21,634 nucleotides of DNA from Candidatus Eiseniibacteriota bacterium. Lineage in GTDB: Bacteria > Eisenbacteria > RBG-16-71-46 > SZUA-252. Every line of letters begins with the position of its first letter. Position 1 is the first letter of the stretch. The position numbers and the translations under genes are program-made. Location: contig JAEHDN010000308.1 of NCBI GenBank assembly GCA_016880395.1, positions 1-21,634 on the forward strand, in the 5' to 3' direction. Shown here piece by piece: positions 14,802 through 21,634 of this stretch. Below the pieces are notes generated by a model that worked only from the letters and a program-made list of their open reading frames with translations, did not search any database and was not told the origin of the DNA.

Positions 14802-16042
14802 ACGGCGGCCGGCGCGAGCTGGCGCCGGGCGAGATCGAGGAGGTAGGCCACCGAGCGGCCGGTGATCTCGGCCCGGGTCCCAGGCAGGACGAAGCGAGCG
14901 CTCCGCACGCCTTCCGCGGTGGCGACACCGAAGTAGACGAGCCCGATCGGCTTCTCCGCGCTCCCGCCGTCCGGCCCCGCGATTCCCGTGCTGGAGAGCG
15001 CGACGTCGCAATCGAAGCGCGCCCGGGCGCCGGCGGCCATTTCCTCGGCCGCCTCCGCGCTCACCGCGCCGTGCCGCTCGAGAGTCGTCGCGCGCACGCC
15101 GAGGAGCTCCTGTTTGGCCCGGTTCGAGTAGGCGATGATCCCTCCGAGGTAGTAGCGCGACGCCCCCGGGGTCGCGGTGATCGTCGCCCCGACCGCTCCG
15201 GCCGTGAAGGATTCGGCCGTGGCCAGGGTGGCGCGCCGCTCGAGGAGGAGCGCTCCCAAGACGGCCGAGAGCGTGTCCCCCTCCGATCCAAATGCGTGCT
15301 CCCCCGCCAGCTCGCGCACCCGCCGCTCGCAGCGGTCGAGCACGTCCTCCATCCAGGCGAGGTCCGGAGCGATCGGCGCCAGCGTGATGTCCACGCCGTG
15401 GATGTGGGGCAGGTAGCCGACCCGGATCCGCTCCTCCTCGGCCTCGACGGTCCGGAGCCGCTCCGCGAGCACCGACTCCGACACGCCCACCGTGCGCACC
15501 ACCCGGCGCGTCGCGGGAATCGCCGGTCGCCGCGCGCGGAGGTACGGAAGGACGTAGCCCTCCATCATGGCGTCCGCCTCCGCGGGCACCCCGGGGAGCG
15601 AGAAGTAGTCGGTCTCGAGGTGCGTGAAGTGGAGGCCGGGAGCGAGCCCGCGCGGGTTCTCGATGATCCGGGCGCCGCGCGGGACCAGCGCCTGCGCCTC
15701 GTTGATGGCCGGCATCTCGATCCCCCGCACCCGGAAGCGGGCGCGGATGTGGTCGAGGACGGCCTCGTCGAGCACCAGGCGCCGGCGGAAGACGGTGGCG
15801 ATGGTCTTGCGGGTGAGGTCGTCGGAAGTGGCGCCGAGGCCTCCGGTCGTGATCACGACCTGGGCCCGGTGCGCCGCGGCGCGAAACACGTCGGCCATCC
15901 GGGAGGCGTCGTCGCCGACGGTCGTCTGGTAGTGGACCTCGATCCCGATCGAGGCGAGCATGGCCGCGATCCGCGCGCCGTTCGTGTCCCGTCCGAGCCC
16001 GTTCAGGAGCTCGGTGCCGATCGTGATGATCTCCGCGCTCAT
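14798..16042 (-). CDS. cinA: CinA-like protein (ADP-ribose pyrophosphatase/NMN deamidase)
   Basis: CinA combines an N-terminal MoaB/MogA-like COG1058 domain, linked to pyrophosphatase activity, with a C-terminal PncC domain that deamidates NMN in the pyridine-nucleotide cycle. The 414 residues start MSAEIITIGTELLNG and show TTGGLGATSDDLTRKTIA and SLPGVPAEADAMM. In the PncC part (from about 255) the signatures are TLATAESFTAGAVGATIT, GGIIAYSNRAKQELLGV and STGIAGPDGGSAEKPIGLVYFG. The ATG at 16042 overlaps the pgpA stop (ATGA); an in-frame ATG four codons earlier is possible but not needed. It lies two genes before recA, as in many genomes. Confidence 0.95.
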   Translation of the reverse strand: MSAEIITIGTELLNGLGRDTNGARIAAMLASIGIEVHYQTTVGDDASRMADVFRAAAHRAQVVITTGGLGATSDDLTRKTIATVFRRRLVLDEAVLDHIRARFRVRGIEMPAINEAQALVPRGARIIENPRGLAPGLHFTHLETDYFSLPGVPAEADAMMEGYVLPYLRARRPAIPATRRVVRTVGVSESVLAERLRTVEAEEERIRVGYLPHIHGVDITLAPIAPDLAWMEDVLDRCERRVRELAGEHAFGSEGDTLSAVLGALLLERRATLATAESFTAGAVGATITATPGASRYYLGGIIAYSNRAKQELLGVRATTLERHGAVSAEAAEEMAAGARARFDCDVALSSTGIAGPDGGSAEKPIGLVYFGVATAEGVRSARFVLPGTRAEITGRSVAYLLDLARRQLAPAAV

Positions 16043-16500
16043 GGCGAGAGCCATCCTACCGCAACGCGGAGGACCACGTTCGTGAGCACCCCCGCCAGCA
16101 CGTCGTCGATGACGACCCCCCAGCCTCCGGGGAGCCGTTGCGAGCGGTGGATGCCGAGCGGCTTCCAGATGTCGAACACGCGGAAGAGGACGAAGAGGAG
16201 CGCGAGGGAGACGAGCGGCCGCGAGCCCATCGCGACGCCCCAGCCCCCGACGAGCATCCCCACCACCTCGTCGATGACGATCGGCTTGGCGTCCGTGCCG
16301 AGCCCGTGCTCCGCCTCGCCGGCCGACCAGACCGCGACCGGTACCAGCGCCAGGGTCGCGAGCCCCCAGACGAGCGGGCTCACGTGCCCCACCGCGGGAA
16401 TCAGGAGGAGTGCGACGGCGAAGGAGGCGACCGTGGCGGGTGCGACGGGGGCAAAGCCGATGCCGAACCCCGTGGCGATCGCGATCGCGACCTTCCGCAC
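16039..16500 (-). CDS. pgpA: Phosphatidylglycerophosphatase A
   Basis: PgpA dephosphorylates phosphatidylglycerol phosphate to phosphatidylglycerol at the inner membrane. The 153 residues form a small membrane protein with about three to four helices. Signatures are GFGIGFAPVAPATVAS (PgpA GxGxxxxAPGTxGS-like), PIVIDEVVGML with the Asp/Glu metal site, RVFDIWKPLGI and GGWGVVIDDVLAGV, the last two very characteristic. The GTG at 16500 lies 5 nt after the mglA stop, and cinA overlaps its own stop by four bases. Confidence 0.95.
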   Translation of the reverse strand: MRKVAIAIATGFGIGFAPVAPATVASFAVALLLIPAVGHVSPLVWGLATLALVPVAVWSAGEAEHGLGTDAKPIVIDEVVGMLVGGWGVAMGSRPLVSLALLFVLFRVFDIWKPLGIHRSQRLPGGWGVVIDDVLAGVLTNVVLRVAVGWLSP

Positions 16501-16505
16501 CGTGG

Positions 16506-17084
16506 TCAGCCGAGCGTCTTGAGGACGAGCTTGCAGGCGAGCTTGAGTGTGTCGAACACCCCGGTGCCCCGGAGCGCCACCGCCTCGTAGAAGGGGGAGC
16601 CCTGCGGGTTCAGCTCCCGCTCGAGGTCGCCCACCGAGACCACGCGCGGCAGATCGCGCTTGTTGTACTGCATCACGACAGGGATCTTCTCGGCCGCGAG
16701 CCCGTGCTCGGCCAGGTTGTCGTGCATGTTGACGAGACTCTCGACGTTCGCGTCGAAGCGGTCGATCTGCGAGTCGGCCACGAACACGATGCCGTCGACC
16801 CCCTTCAGTATCAGCTTGCGGCTCGCGTTGTAGTAGACCTGACCGGGAACGGTGTAGAGGTGGAATCGCGTGCGGAAGCCGCGGATCTGCCCCAGCTCGA
16901 GCGGCAGGAAATCGAAGAAGAGCGTGCGATCCATCTCCGTGGCCAGGGAGATCATCTTCCCCCGGGTTTCCTGGGGAACGCGCGAATAGATGTGCTGGAG
17001 ATTGGTCGTCTTACCGCACAACCCCGGGCCGTAATAGACGATCTTGCAGTTGATCTCCCGGGACGAGTAGTTGATCAGCGACAC
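16506..17084 (-). CDS. mglA: MglA-type small Ras-like GTPase
   Basis: MglA is the bacterial Ras-superfamily GTPase that sets front-rear polarity in gliding bacteria and is found in many non-gliding lineages. The 192 residues start SLINYSSREINCKIVYYGPG. The P-loop is GPGLCGKT (19-26), the G3 region is TVPGQVYY (78-82) with the MglA-specific Pro in place of the usual DTAGQ, and the NKxD box is NKRD (141-144). The GTG at 17084 is taken as start because MglA begins there; the nearby ATG at 17095 is out of frame. It lies 15 nt after the roadblock gene, the usual mglB-mglA order. Confidence 0.95.
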   Translation of the reverse strand: MSLINYSSREINCKIVYYGPGLCGKTTNLQHIYSRVPQETRGKMISLATEMDRTLFFDFLPLELGQIRGFRTRFHLYTVPGQVYYNASRKLILKGVDGIVFVADSQIDRFDANVESLVNMHDNLAEHGLAAEKIPVVMQYNKRDLPRVVSVGDLERELNPQGSPFYEAVALRGTGVFDTLKLACKLVLKTLG

Positions 17085-17099
17085 GGAGCGCGCATACCC

Positions 17100-17603
17100 C
17101 TAGTCCGAGAACAGGCTATCGATCTCGCTCTCCGCCTCGGCGGCGAATTCGGCCCCGAGCGGCGTCGCGATGACCTCCTCGTTACGGTACTGGAGCTTGT
17201 CGAAGAGCTTGTTGAGGACTTCGAGCAGCTCGTCGCCGGCTCGCCTGGCCTTGAGGCGGACCAATCCGAGCGAGGTCTTCCGGTCGAACAGGACGACCAG
17301 GATGACCCGGTTCGCGATCATCGAGAGATAGAGGCTGTCGTTCTGCCCCTGGTGGACCAGGGTCGCGAAATCCTTCTCGCCCACCATCTCGGCGAGCTGG
17401 GCGTTGGCGGCGAAGTCGGCGGCGGCGAGCGAGGAGAAGGAGGTGACGTCGAACCCGGGAGGCTCGCCGATCGAGTTGATGAGCTGCCCCGTCTTGTCGA
17501 TCAGCATGACGCTGCGCGCGCTGGAACTGCGCATGAGGGTCTGGAGGATCGCGTTGATCGACCAGAAGTCCTCTTCGAAGAGTGCCCAATTTCCCTTGAC
17601 CAT
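17100..17603 (-). CDS. mglB: Roadblock/LC7 domain protein, MglB-like GAP of MglA
   Basis: MglB is the roadblock-fold homodimer that stimulates GTP hydrolysis by MglA. The 167 residues are similar in length to Myxococcus MglB. The domain spans about residues 10-130: ILQTLMRSSSARSVMLIDKTGQLI, then SFSSLAAADFAANAQLAEMVGE, SLYLSMIANRVILVVLFDRKTSLGLVRLKA. The C-terminal 35 residues are acidic, ending EIDSLFSD. The ATG at 17603 is preceded by GGGAG about 9 nt upstream. A candidate promoter lies about 180 nt upstream, so it probably heads the mglBA-pgpA-cinA-thpR transcript. Whether it activates or inhibits MglA here is not visible. Confidence 0.9.
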   Translation of the reverse strand: MVKGNWALFEEDFWSINAILQTLMRSSSARSVMLIDKTGQLINSIGEPPGFDVTSFSSLAAADFAANAQLAEMVGEKDFATLVHQGQNDSLYLSMIANRVILVVLFDRKTSLGLVRLKARRAGDELLEVLNKLFDKLQYRNEEVIATPLGAEFAAEAESEIDSLFSD

Positions 17604-17839
17604 GTCCTGGCTCCCTGGACACCTGGGTCATGCGGCGCGCTGGATGGCAGCGGCGCACGCGACTCAAGGGGTGTCCTTCCCTTGCCCCGCGCACACGCCG
17701 GCGGCGAGACCGATTTCCCCCACACCATGGGATGCTCCGCGCAGGGCGTTCCCCACGCGTTGCCTCGTCAAAGGAATTGGCGGAACCCTACTCAGCGGGC
17801 GCCGAGGGGGTCAAGGGGAAAGTACTTAGAAACGGTGGC
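17604..17839 (-). other. Intergenic gap with leader of the mglB operon
   Basis: These 236 bp between recR and mglB are the largest non-coding gap among the protein genes. They contain the candidate promoter at 17785-17814. A weak hairpin (CAAGGG/CCCTTG arms at 17665-17684) sits in the presumed leader of about 175 nt. No terminator with a U tract is evident after recR and no small ORF stood out. Confidence 0.5.
17785..17814 (-). promoter_or_regulatory. Candidate sigma70-type promoter for mglB
   Basis: On the minus strand TTGACC (17809-17814) is followed after 18 bp by TAGGGT (17785-17790). The -35 matches TTGACA in five of six positions; the -10 is weak (T, A and final T match TATAAT). Its place in the only sizable gap before a long co-directional block supports it. 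Pattern match only. Confidence 0.35.
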
Positions 17840-18442
17840 TTAGAGTTCCTTCCGTCCGGTCAGCGCCCGGGCGAGGGTGATCTGGTCGGAGAATTCGAGG
17901 TCCGAGCCCATCGGCACGCCGCGCGCGATGCGGGTCACCTTCACCGCGGGCTCCGACTGGAGGAGCCGCGCGATGTAGAGGGCGGTGGCCTCCCCCTGGG
18001 CCGTGGGGTTGGTGGCCACGATCACCTCGGCAACGCCATTCCCGCGCACCCGATCGAGCAGCTCCTTGAGCCGGAGCTGATCCGGGCCGATGCCGTCGAC
18101 CGGCGAGAGCGCCCCCTTGAGCACGTGATACCGGCCATGGAACTCGCCGGTCCGCTCGAGGGCGAGCACGTCCATCGGCTGCTCGACCACGCAGATCACG
18201 GTCGCGTCGCGCCGCGAGTCGGCGCAGAGGGCGCACGGGTCCGTCTCGGTCACGTTGCCGCAGATCGAGCAGTCGCGCACGTTCGCCTTGAGCTCGACGA
18301 TCGCGGAGGCGAGTCGCTGCGAGTCCGCCTCGGGCGAGCGGAGGAGATGGAACGCGATCCGCTGGGCGGATTTTCGCCCCAGGCCGGGGAGCCGGGTCAG
18401 CTCTGCGATGAGGGTCTCGAGGAGAGCGCTGGAATACTGCAT
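17840..18442 (-). CDS. recR: Recombination mediator RecR
   Basis: RecR works with RecF/RecO to load RecA at gaps. The 200 residues are the family length. Domains in order are an N-terminal helix-hairpin-helix (LPGLGRKSAQR, 18-28), a C4 zinc finger (Cys58, 61, 70, 73), a Toprim domain beginning VICVVEQPMDVLALE and including VIVATNPTAQGEATALYI, and a C-terminal Walker-B-like TRIARGVPMGSDLEFSD. The ATG at 18442 follows ybaB by 15 nt. dnaX-ybaB-recR is a widely conserved operon. The recA gene it serves lies downstream in the window. Confidence 0.98.
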   Translation of the reverse strand: MQYSSALLETLIAELTRLPGLGRKSAQRIAFHLLRSPEADSQRLASAIVELKANVRDCSICGNVTETDPCALCADSRRDATVICVVEQPMDVLALERTGEFHGRYHVLKGALSPVDGIGPDQLRLKELLDRVRGNGVAEVIVATNPTAQGEATALYIARLLQSEPAVKVTRIARGVPMGSDLEFSDQITLARALTGRKEL

Positions 18443-18457
18443 GCGGGTGGGACCGCC

Positions 18458-18769
18458 TTAGAAGAGACCGGGCGGGAGTCCCGCTCCCCCGGTGACGCGG
18501 CCCATCTCGTCTTCGACCAGCTTCGTCACCTTGGCGCGGGCATCCTTGAACGCGGTCAGGACCAGATCCTCGAGGAGATCGGCCTCGTCCCGATTCACGA
18601 CCTCCGGATCGATCGAGATCGCGGTGACCTCCTGCGCGCCGTTCATCGTGACCTTCACCTTGCCGCCGCCGGAGGAGCCGATCAGCTCCTTCGTCTTCAG
18701 CTCCTCCTGTGCCTTGGACATCTTGGCCTGGAGGGCCTGGGCCCGCTTCAGCATCTGCTGGATGTTCAT
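18458..18769 (-). CDS. ybaB: YbaB/EbfC nucleoid-associated protein
   Basis: This is a small dimeric DNA-binding protein of the YbaB/EbfC family. The 103 residues start MNIQQMLKRAQALQAKMSKAQEEL (amphipathic helix) and continue with VKVTMNGAQEVTAISIDPEVV, the acidic DEADLLEDLVLTAFKDA helix and a Gly-rich end GGAGLPPGLF. The ATG at 18769 overlaps the dnaX stop as ATGA, which fixes the start; the longer same-frame reading upstream is a dnaX shadow. It is coupled to dnaX and precedes recR. Confidence 0.96.
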   Translation of the reverse strand: MNIQQMLKRAQALQAKMSKAQEELKTKELIGSSGGGKVKVTMNGAQEVTAISIDPEVVNRDEADLLEDLVLTAFKDARAKVTKLVEDEMGRVTGGAGLPPGLF

Positions 18770-20556
18770 GTCGCGCTGCTCCCTTCGGGCCCTGGGCCCA
18801 GGATCTCGCCGTCGAACAGCTCCACGATCCTCTGGACGAGTCCGCCCCCGGCGGGCTCCGCCTGGGCTGGATCCCGTGGGGCGGGACGAACGCCAGCGCC
18901 GGTCACGGCCTGATCGCTCCCCACGCAGAGAAGCGTAGCACCCGGCCCGTACGTCCGCTCGAACTCCTGGTTCAGGATGTCGCGGTTCTCCTTCATCTCG
19001 AGCATCGCGCGGTGGAACGAGTGCTCCTGGGTGAGCGCGACCCGCACCACCGAGCCCTGGAGTCCGAGGACCAGCCCCTCCTCGAGGCACGTTCCGAGGA
19101 GGAGCTTCCGCTCCTTCACGCGGTCCACGATCTGCCGCCACCGCAGAGCGAGCTCCGAGTCGCCGAGCGTCGGCTCGTCCGCGGGGGCGAGGGCCGCGAC
19201 CGGCGAACGCGACGGCGCTTCCTCCGGCGCTGCGAGCCTCGCCTCGGCCATGGGAGGCGGCTCGCGGCGCGCCGGCGAAGGCGACGCCTTCGGCCTCGGC
19301 GACGGAGCGGCGGCGGGAGGCTGGGGCGGAAGCGGCTTGGCCGGAGACGGGACCGGCGCCGACGGTGCGGACGCCGAGGGCCTCGCCCCGGACGCAGCTC
19401 CTCCGCCGAGCCTCGCCTCGAGATCGTGGAGCCGCTGCAGGAGCTCCCCCACCTCGCCCGCGGTCGGCATCGTGCAGAGCTCGACCAGGCAGACCTCGAG
19501 GAGCACGCGCGGAGCCTCCGCGCGGCGGAGCTGGCCGCGGAACTCGAGGAGCCTCCCGAGCATCGCGCTCAGATCGCCGGCGCGGAACGCCTTGGCCTGT
19601 ACGGCATACCGTTCCCGGTCAGCGGGGGCGGCGTCGATCATCCGCTCGAGCTTCGGATCCACCGCGAGGAGGAGGAGCTGGCGGAGGTGATGCGTCAGGC
19701 CGTCGGCCAGCTCCTCCACGTCCATGCCCGCGTCGTGGAGGCGGTCCAGCGTCTCGAGCGCGGTCTTCGCGTCCCGCGCGGCGATCGCGCCGCCGAGCTC
19801 GAAATAGGCGTCGAGCCCTGCGAGACCGAGCACCTGGGCCACGACCGTGGCGGTGACCGTACCGGGCGCGACCGCCAGGGCCTGGTCGAGGCGACTCAGG
19901 GCGTCGCGCACGCTTCCCTCGGAGGCGCGCGCGATGAGCGCCGCGGCGTCCGGATCCAGCCCGACCTTCTCGGCCCTGGCAATCTCGTCGAGATGGCGGA
20001 TCAGCTCGTCGCTCTTCAGGCGCCGGAACTCGAACACCTGACAGCGCGAGGCGATCGTGTCGGGCACCTCGAGCGGCTCGGTGGTCGCGAACACGAACCG
20101 CACGTGCGCCGGCGGCTCCTCGAGGGTCTTGAGGAGCGCGTTCCAGGCGAAGTCGGTGAGCTGGTGCGCCTCGTCGATGATGTAGACCTTCGACTTCCCT
20201 CCCGACGCGGCGTATTTCACGTTCTCGCGGAGGTTCCGGATCTCCTCGATGCCCCGGTTGCTCGCGCCGTCGATCTCGAGCACGTCGAGCGAGTTCCCGG
20301 CCGTGATCTCGGCGCAGGACGGGCACTCGTTGCAGGGCTCGGACTCGCCGGGCTTGCGCCGGGCGCAGTTGAGCGCCTTGGCGATGAGCCGCGCGGTGGT
20401 GGTCTTGCCGCTGCCGCGGGGACCGGCGAAGAGGTAGGCGTGCGCCACGCGGTCGGTGGCGACGGCCCGCTCGAGCGTGAGGCGGACCGGATCCTGGCCG
20501 ACCAGATCGCGGAAGCGCTGGGGGCGGTACTTGCGCGCGAGCGCGAGATGCGACAC
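18766..20556 (-). CDS. dnaX: DNA polymerase III subunits gamma/tau
   Basis: DnaX is the ATPase of the clamp loader. The 596 residues start with the family motif LARKYRPQRFRDLVGQ. Walker A is GPRGSGKT (45-52), the zinc module is Cys64, Cys75, Cys78 and Cys81, Walker B is IIDEAH (DEAH 128-131) and the SRC arginine finger is at 170-172. Domain III covers about residues 230-370. A Pro/Ala/Ser-rich linker covers about 385-470 and a tau-like C-terminal domain follows. The GTG at 20556 has GAGGT at 7 nt. I saw no A-rich slippery site for a gamma-producing frameshift. It follows the SRP RNA gene by 66 nt, as in Bacillus-type scr-dnaX loci. Confidence 0.97.
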   Translation of the reverse strand: MSHLALARKYRPQRFRDLVGQDPVRLTLERAVATDRVAHAYLFAGPRGSGKTTTARLIAKALNCARRKPGESEPCNECPSCAEITAGNSLDVLEIDGASNRGIEEIRNLRENVKYAASGGKSKVYIIDEAHQLTDFAWNALLKTLEEPPAHVRFVFATTEPLEVPDTIASRCQVFEFRRLKSDELIRHLDEIARAEKVGLDPDAAALIARASEGSVRDALSRLDQALAVAPGTVTATVVAQVLGLAGLDAYFELGGAIAARDAKTALETLDRLHDAGMDVEELADGLTHHLRQLLLLAVDPKLERMIDAAPADRERYAVQAKAFRAGDLSAMLGRLLEFRGQLRRAEAPRVLLEVCLVELCTMPTAGEVGELLQRLHDLEARLGGGAASGARPSASAPSAPVPSPAKPLPPQPPAAAPSPRPKASPSPARREPPPMAEARLAAPEEAPSRSPVAALAPADEPTLGDSELALRWRQIVDRVKERKLLLGTCLEEGLVLGLQGSVVRVALTQEHSFHRAMLEMKENRDILNQEFERTYGPGATLLCVGSDQAVTGAGVRPAPRDPAQAEPAGGGLVQRIVELFDGEILGPGPEGSSAT

Positions 20557-20622
20557 GGGTTACCTCAGCGAGATGGAGACGGGATCGGGGAGCGCAAGCA
20601 AAGCCCCCCCGCGACCGGCTCG

Positions 20623-20719
20623 GGTCAGCCGAATCCGCGGCACATCGAGTCGATCACTGACCGCTGCTACCTTCCGGTCCTGACGGGGTTCGTGACTCTC
20701 GATTGCGCGGGAACTGACC
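20623..20719 (-). ncRNA. ffs: SRP RNA, bacterial small type (4.5S)
   Basis: The near-invariant SRP helix-8 core is visible on the minus strand at about 20662-20684: GTCAGGACCGGAAGG followed by TAGCAGC, with the GGAA tetraloop. The flanks pair as expected: GGTCAG (20719 inward) with CTGACC (ending 20623), CCCGCG with CGCGG, and ATCGAG with CTCGAT. This gives a single hairpin of about 97 nt without an Alu domain. The exact ends may differ by several bases. With Ffh it targets membrane proteins to the translocon. It lies between tRNA-Ala and dnaX on the same strand. Confidence 0.9.
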
Positions 20720-20788
20720 GTCAACGCCAAGCCACGAGGAGGCCAGTGCCGCGACTCCGGGCCTTCGGCTCAGGTGTACCGCGAAGCG

Positions 20789-20864
20789 TGGTGGAGATGA
20801 CCGGGATCGAACCGGTGACCTCCTCGTTGCGAACGAGGCGCTCTCCCAACTGAGCTACATCCCC
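20789..20864 (-). tRNA. tRNA-Ala (anticodon CGC)
   Basis: Full cloverleaf: acceptor GGGGATG/CATCTCC, D arm GCTC-AGTTGGGA-GAGC, anticodon stem CCTCG/CGAGG with loop TTCGCAA (anticodon CGC, reads GCG), T arm ACCGG-TTCGATC-CCGGT, discriminator A and encoded CCA (20789-20791). The acceptor contains the G3:U70 wobble pair that AlaRS recognises. A CGC isoacceptor fits a high-GC genome that uses GCG often. Confidence 0.96.
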
Positions 20865-20888
20865 ACGTTTTGATTGGCCTTCGGAAAC

Positions 20889-20978
20889 TGGCGGAGAGAG
20901 AGGGATTCGAACCCTCGAAGCACTTTCATGCTTACACGGTTTCCAACCGTGCTCCTTCAGCCACTCGGACATCTCTCC
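20889..20978 (-). tRNA. tRNA-Ser (anticodon GGA)
   Basis: A class II tRNA with long variable arm. Acceptor GGAGAGA/TCTCTCC, anticodon stem CACGG/CCGTG with loop TTGGAAA (anticodon GGA, reads TCC/TCT), an extended variable arm around AGCATGAAAGTGCT, T arm GAGGG-TTCGAAT-CCCTC, discriminator G and encoded CCA (20889-20891). The length is 90 nt with CCA. Confidence 0.95.
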
Positions 20979-21025
20979 GGGGAGCCAAGGCGCACGCGCG
21001 CTCCCTCGCGCGCCATCACTCGAAA

Positions 21026-21115
<90 letters not shown>

Positions 21116-21121
21116 GGCGAG

Positions 21122-21151
21122 ATCGTAGCTTAGGATCGAGCGGCTTGTCCA
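21122..21151 (-). promoter_or_regulatory. Candidate promoter for the tRNA-Ser/tRNA-Ser/tRNA-Ala cluster
   Basis: On the minus strand TGGACA (21146-21151) is separated by 18 bp from TACGAT (21122-21127). Six bases then lead to the first base of tRNA-Ser(CGA), placing the start site at or next to the mature 5' end. Each hexamer matches the sigma70 consensus at most positions. Pattern match only. Confidence 0.4.
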
Positions 21152-21227
21152 GACGTGCCGTCCTGTGTGCCCTCAGAGTTTCGCGGCTCCCTCGACCACG
21201 CAGGTTTCGCTGAGCTTCGATGGCTAA

Positions 21228-21634
21228 TCAGTCGCCGGCCTTGCCGGGGGACATGCGGAGATCGGCGAGAAGGAGAGCCAGCGGCCTCTCCAGAGCTTCC
21301 GGGAACTCGCCGCGGGCGCGCGCCTCTTCGAAAAGCGTCAGCATTCTCTCGAACTGGGCGTGCGCCTTGCTCGCGATTCGATCGAAACGCTCTTCCCCAC
21401 GAAGAGGGCCCAGGTCCGGGCAGAGCATAAGCCAGTCGTACGGTAGAGTGTTCGCCGCATTCTCCATGACTTCGAACGCCGTCCCGATCTCACCGCTGCG
21501 GGTGAGGATCATGATCAAAAGCTGAGCGCTCCATGCAGGCTTCGCATACAGCCGCATCAAGCGGCTCGTGGCCTGTTCACGCTCTTGTCGCGTACCCACT
21601 GCGACCGTCAGCAAGTCGGCCGACTCCCGGTAGA
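21228..21634 (-). CDS. Uncharacterised protein, C-terminal fragment (possible TPR-repeat protein)
   Basis: About 134 C-terminal residues are visible. The frame is open through the window edge, so the real start lies outside; the TTG at 21614 is only an internal codon. The sequence is helical, with repeat-like segments: TSRLMRLYAKPAWSAQLLI, then ARSGEIGTAFEVMENAAN-like LTRSGEIGTAFEVMENAAN, then CPDLGPLRGEERFDRIASKA. The last resembles the end of TPR-containing kinase or regulator proteins (…P-x-L-x-P-L-R-x-x-x-R-F). I do not recognise the specific family. By eye, base composition is nearer 60% GC than its neighbours' roughly 70%. It precedes the tRNA cluster on the same strand. Confidence 0.6.
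   Translation of the reverse strand, partial: YRESADLLTVAVGTRQEREQATSRLMRLYAKPAWSAQLLIMILTRSGEIGTAFEVMENAANTLPYDWLMLCPDLGPLRGEERFDRIASKAHAQFERMLTLFEEARARGEFPEALERPLALLLADLRMSPGKAGD

Noticed and set aside
12321..14846. Long plus-strand open frame opposite recX, recA and thpR
   Set aside because: It lies opposite conserved minus-strand genes, has no ribosome-binding site of note and no family similarity.
18766..19600. Programmed -1 frameshift producing a gamma subunit in dnaX
   Set aside because: No A-AAA-AAG-type slippery heptamer was seen in the linker region, so I do not claim a gamma form.

Overview
The window is about 21.6 kb of high-GC bacterial chromosome, roughly 65-75% GC in most genes. 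Every gene I can support lies on the minus strand. The gene order is conserved core housekeeping: translation, DNA repair, replication, lipid and isoprenoid synthesis, and cell envelope. A lipoprotein signal peptide and a GmhA-type heptose isomerase point to a Gram-negative-type envelope. The linkages pgpA-cinA-thpR-recA-recX-alaS, spoVG near prs, rpsF-rpsR-DUF2232-rplI and an MglB/MglA pair fit a deltaproteobacterium-like or FCB-related lineage such as Candidatus Eisenbacteria. That assignment is inference from gene content and was not tested by any search.

In transcription order (high to low coordinates), the window opens with the 3' end of a probable repeat-containing protein (21228-21634). 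Next come a tRNA cluster, Ser(CGA), Ser(GGA) and Ala(CGC), then the SRP RNA gene, then dnaX-ybaB-recR. After a 236-bp gap with a candidate promoter follows a long block: mglB-mglA-pgpA-cinA-thpR, an 84-bp gap, recA-recX-alaS, the sugar/glycolipid genes rfbA-rfbD-gmhA-ubiA, ispE and spoVG. Many junctions are 4-nt ATGA or GTGA overlaps or gaps of a few bases, so translational coupling is likely.

Downstream of spoVG sits an intact tRNA-Gln(TTG) preceded by truncated copies of its own 5' part. A structured spacer of about 217 bp with three inverted repeats leads into prs-rplY-pth-rpsF-rpsR-DUF2232-rplI. The window ends inside a lipoprotein gene whose ATG overlaps the rplI stop.

The genes combine PRPP supply (prs), a UbiA-family enzyme resembling PRPP:polyprenyl-phosphate phosphoribosyltransferases, activated-sugar enzymes (rfbA, rfbD, gmhA) and isoprenoid precursor synthesis (ispE). 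This suggests an envelope glycan or glycolipid theme embedded among information-processing genes. I found no mobile element, CRISPR array, phage or defence system. The most unusual signals are the tandem 5'-truncated tRNA-Gln copies, the hairpin-rich prs leader, a local GC dip inside ispE and the glycan cassette between alaS and ispE.
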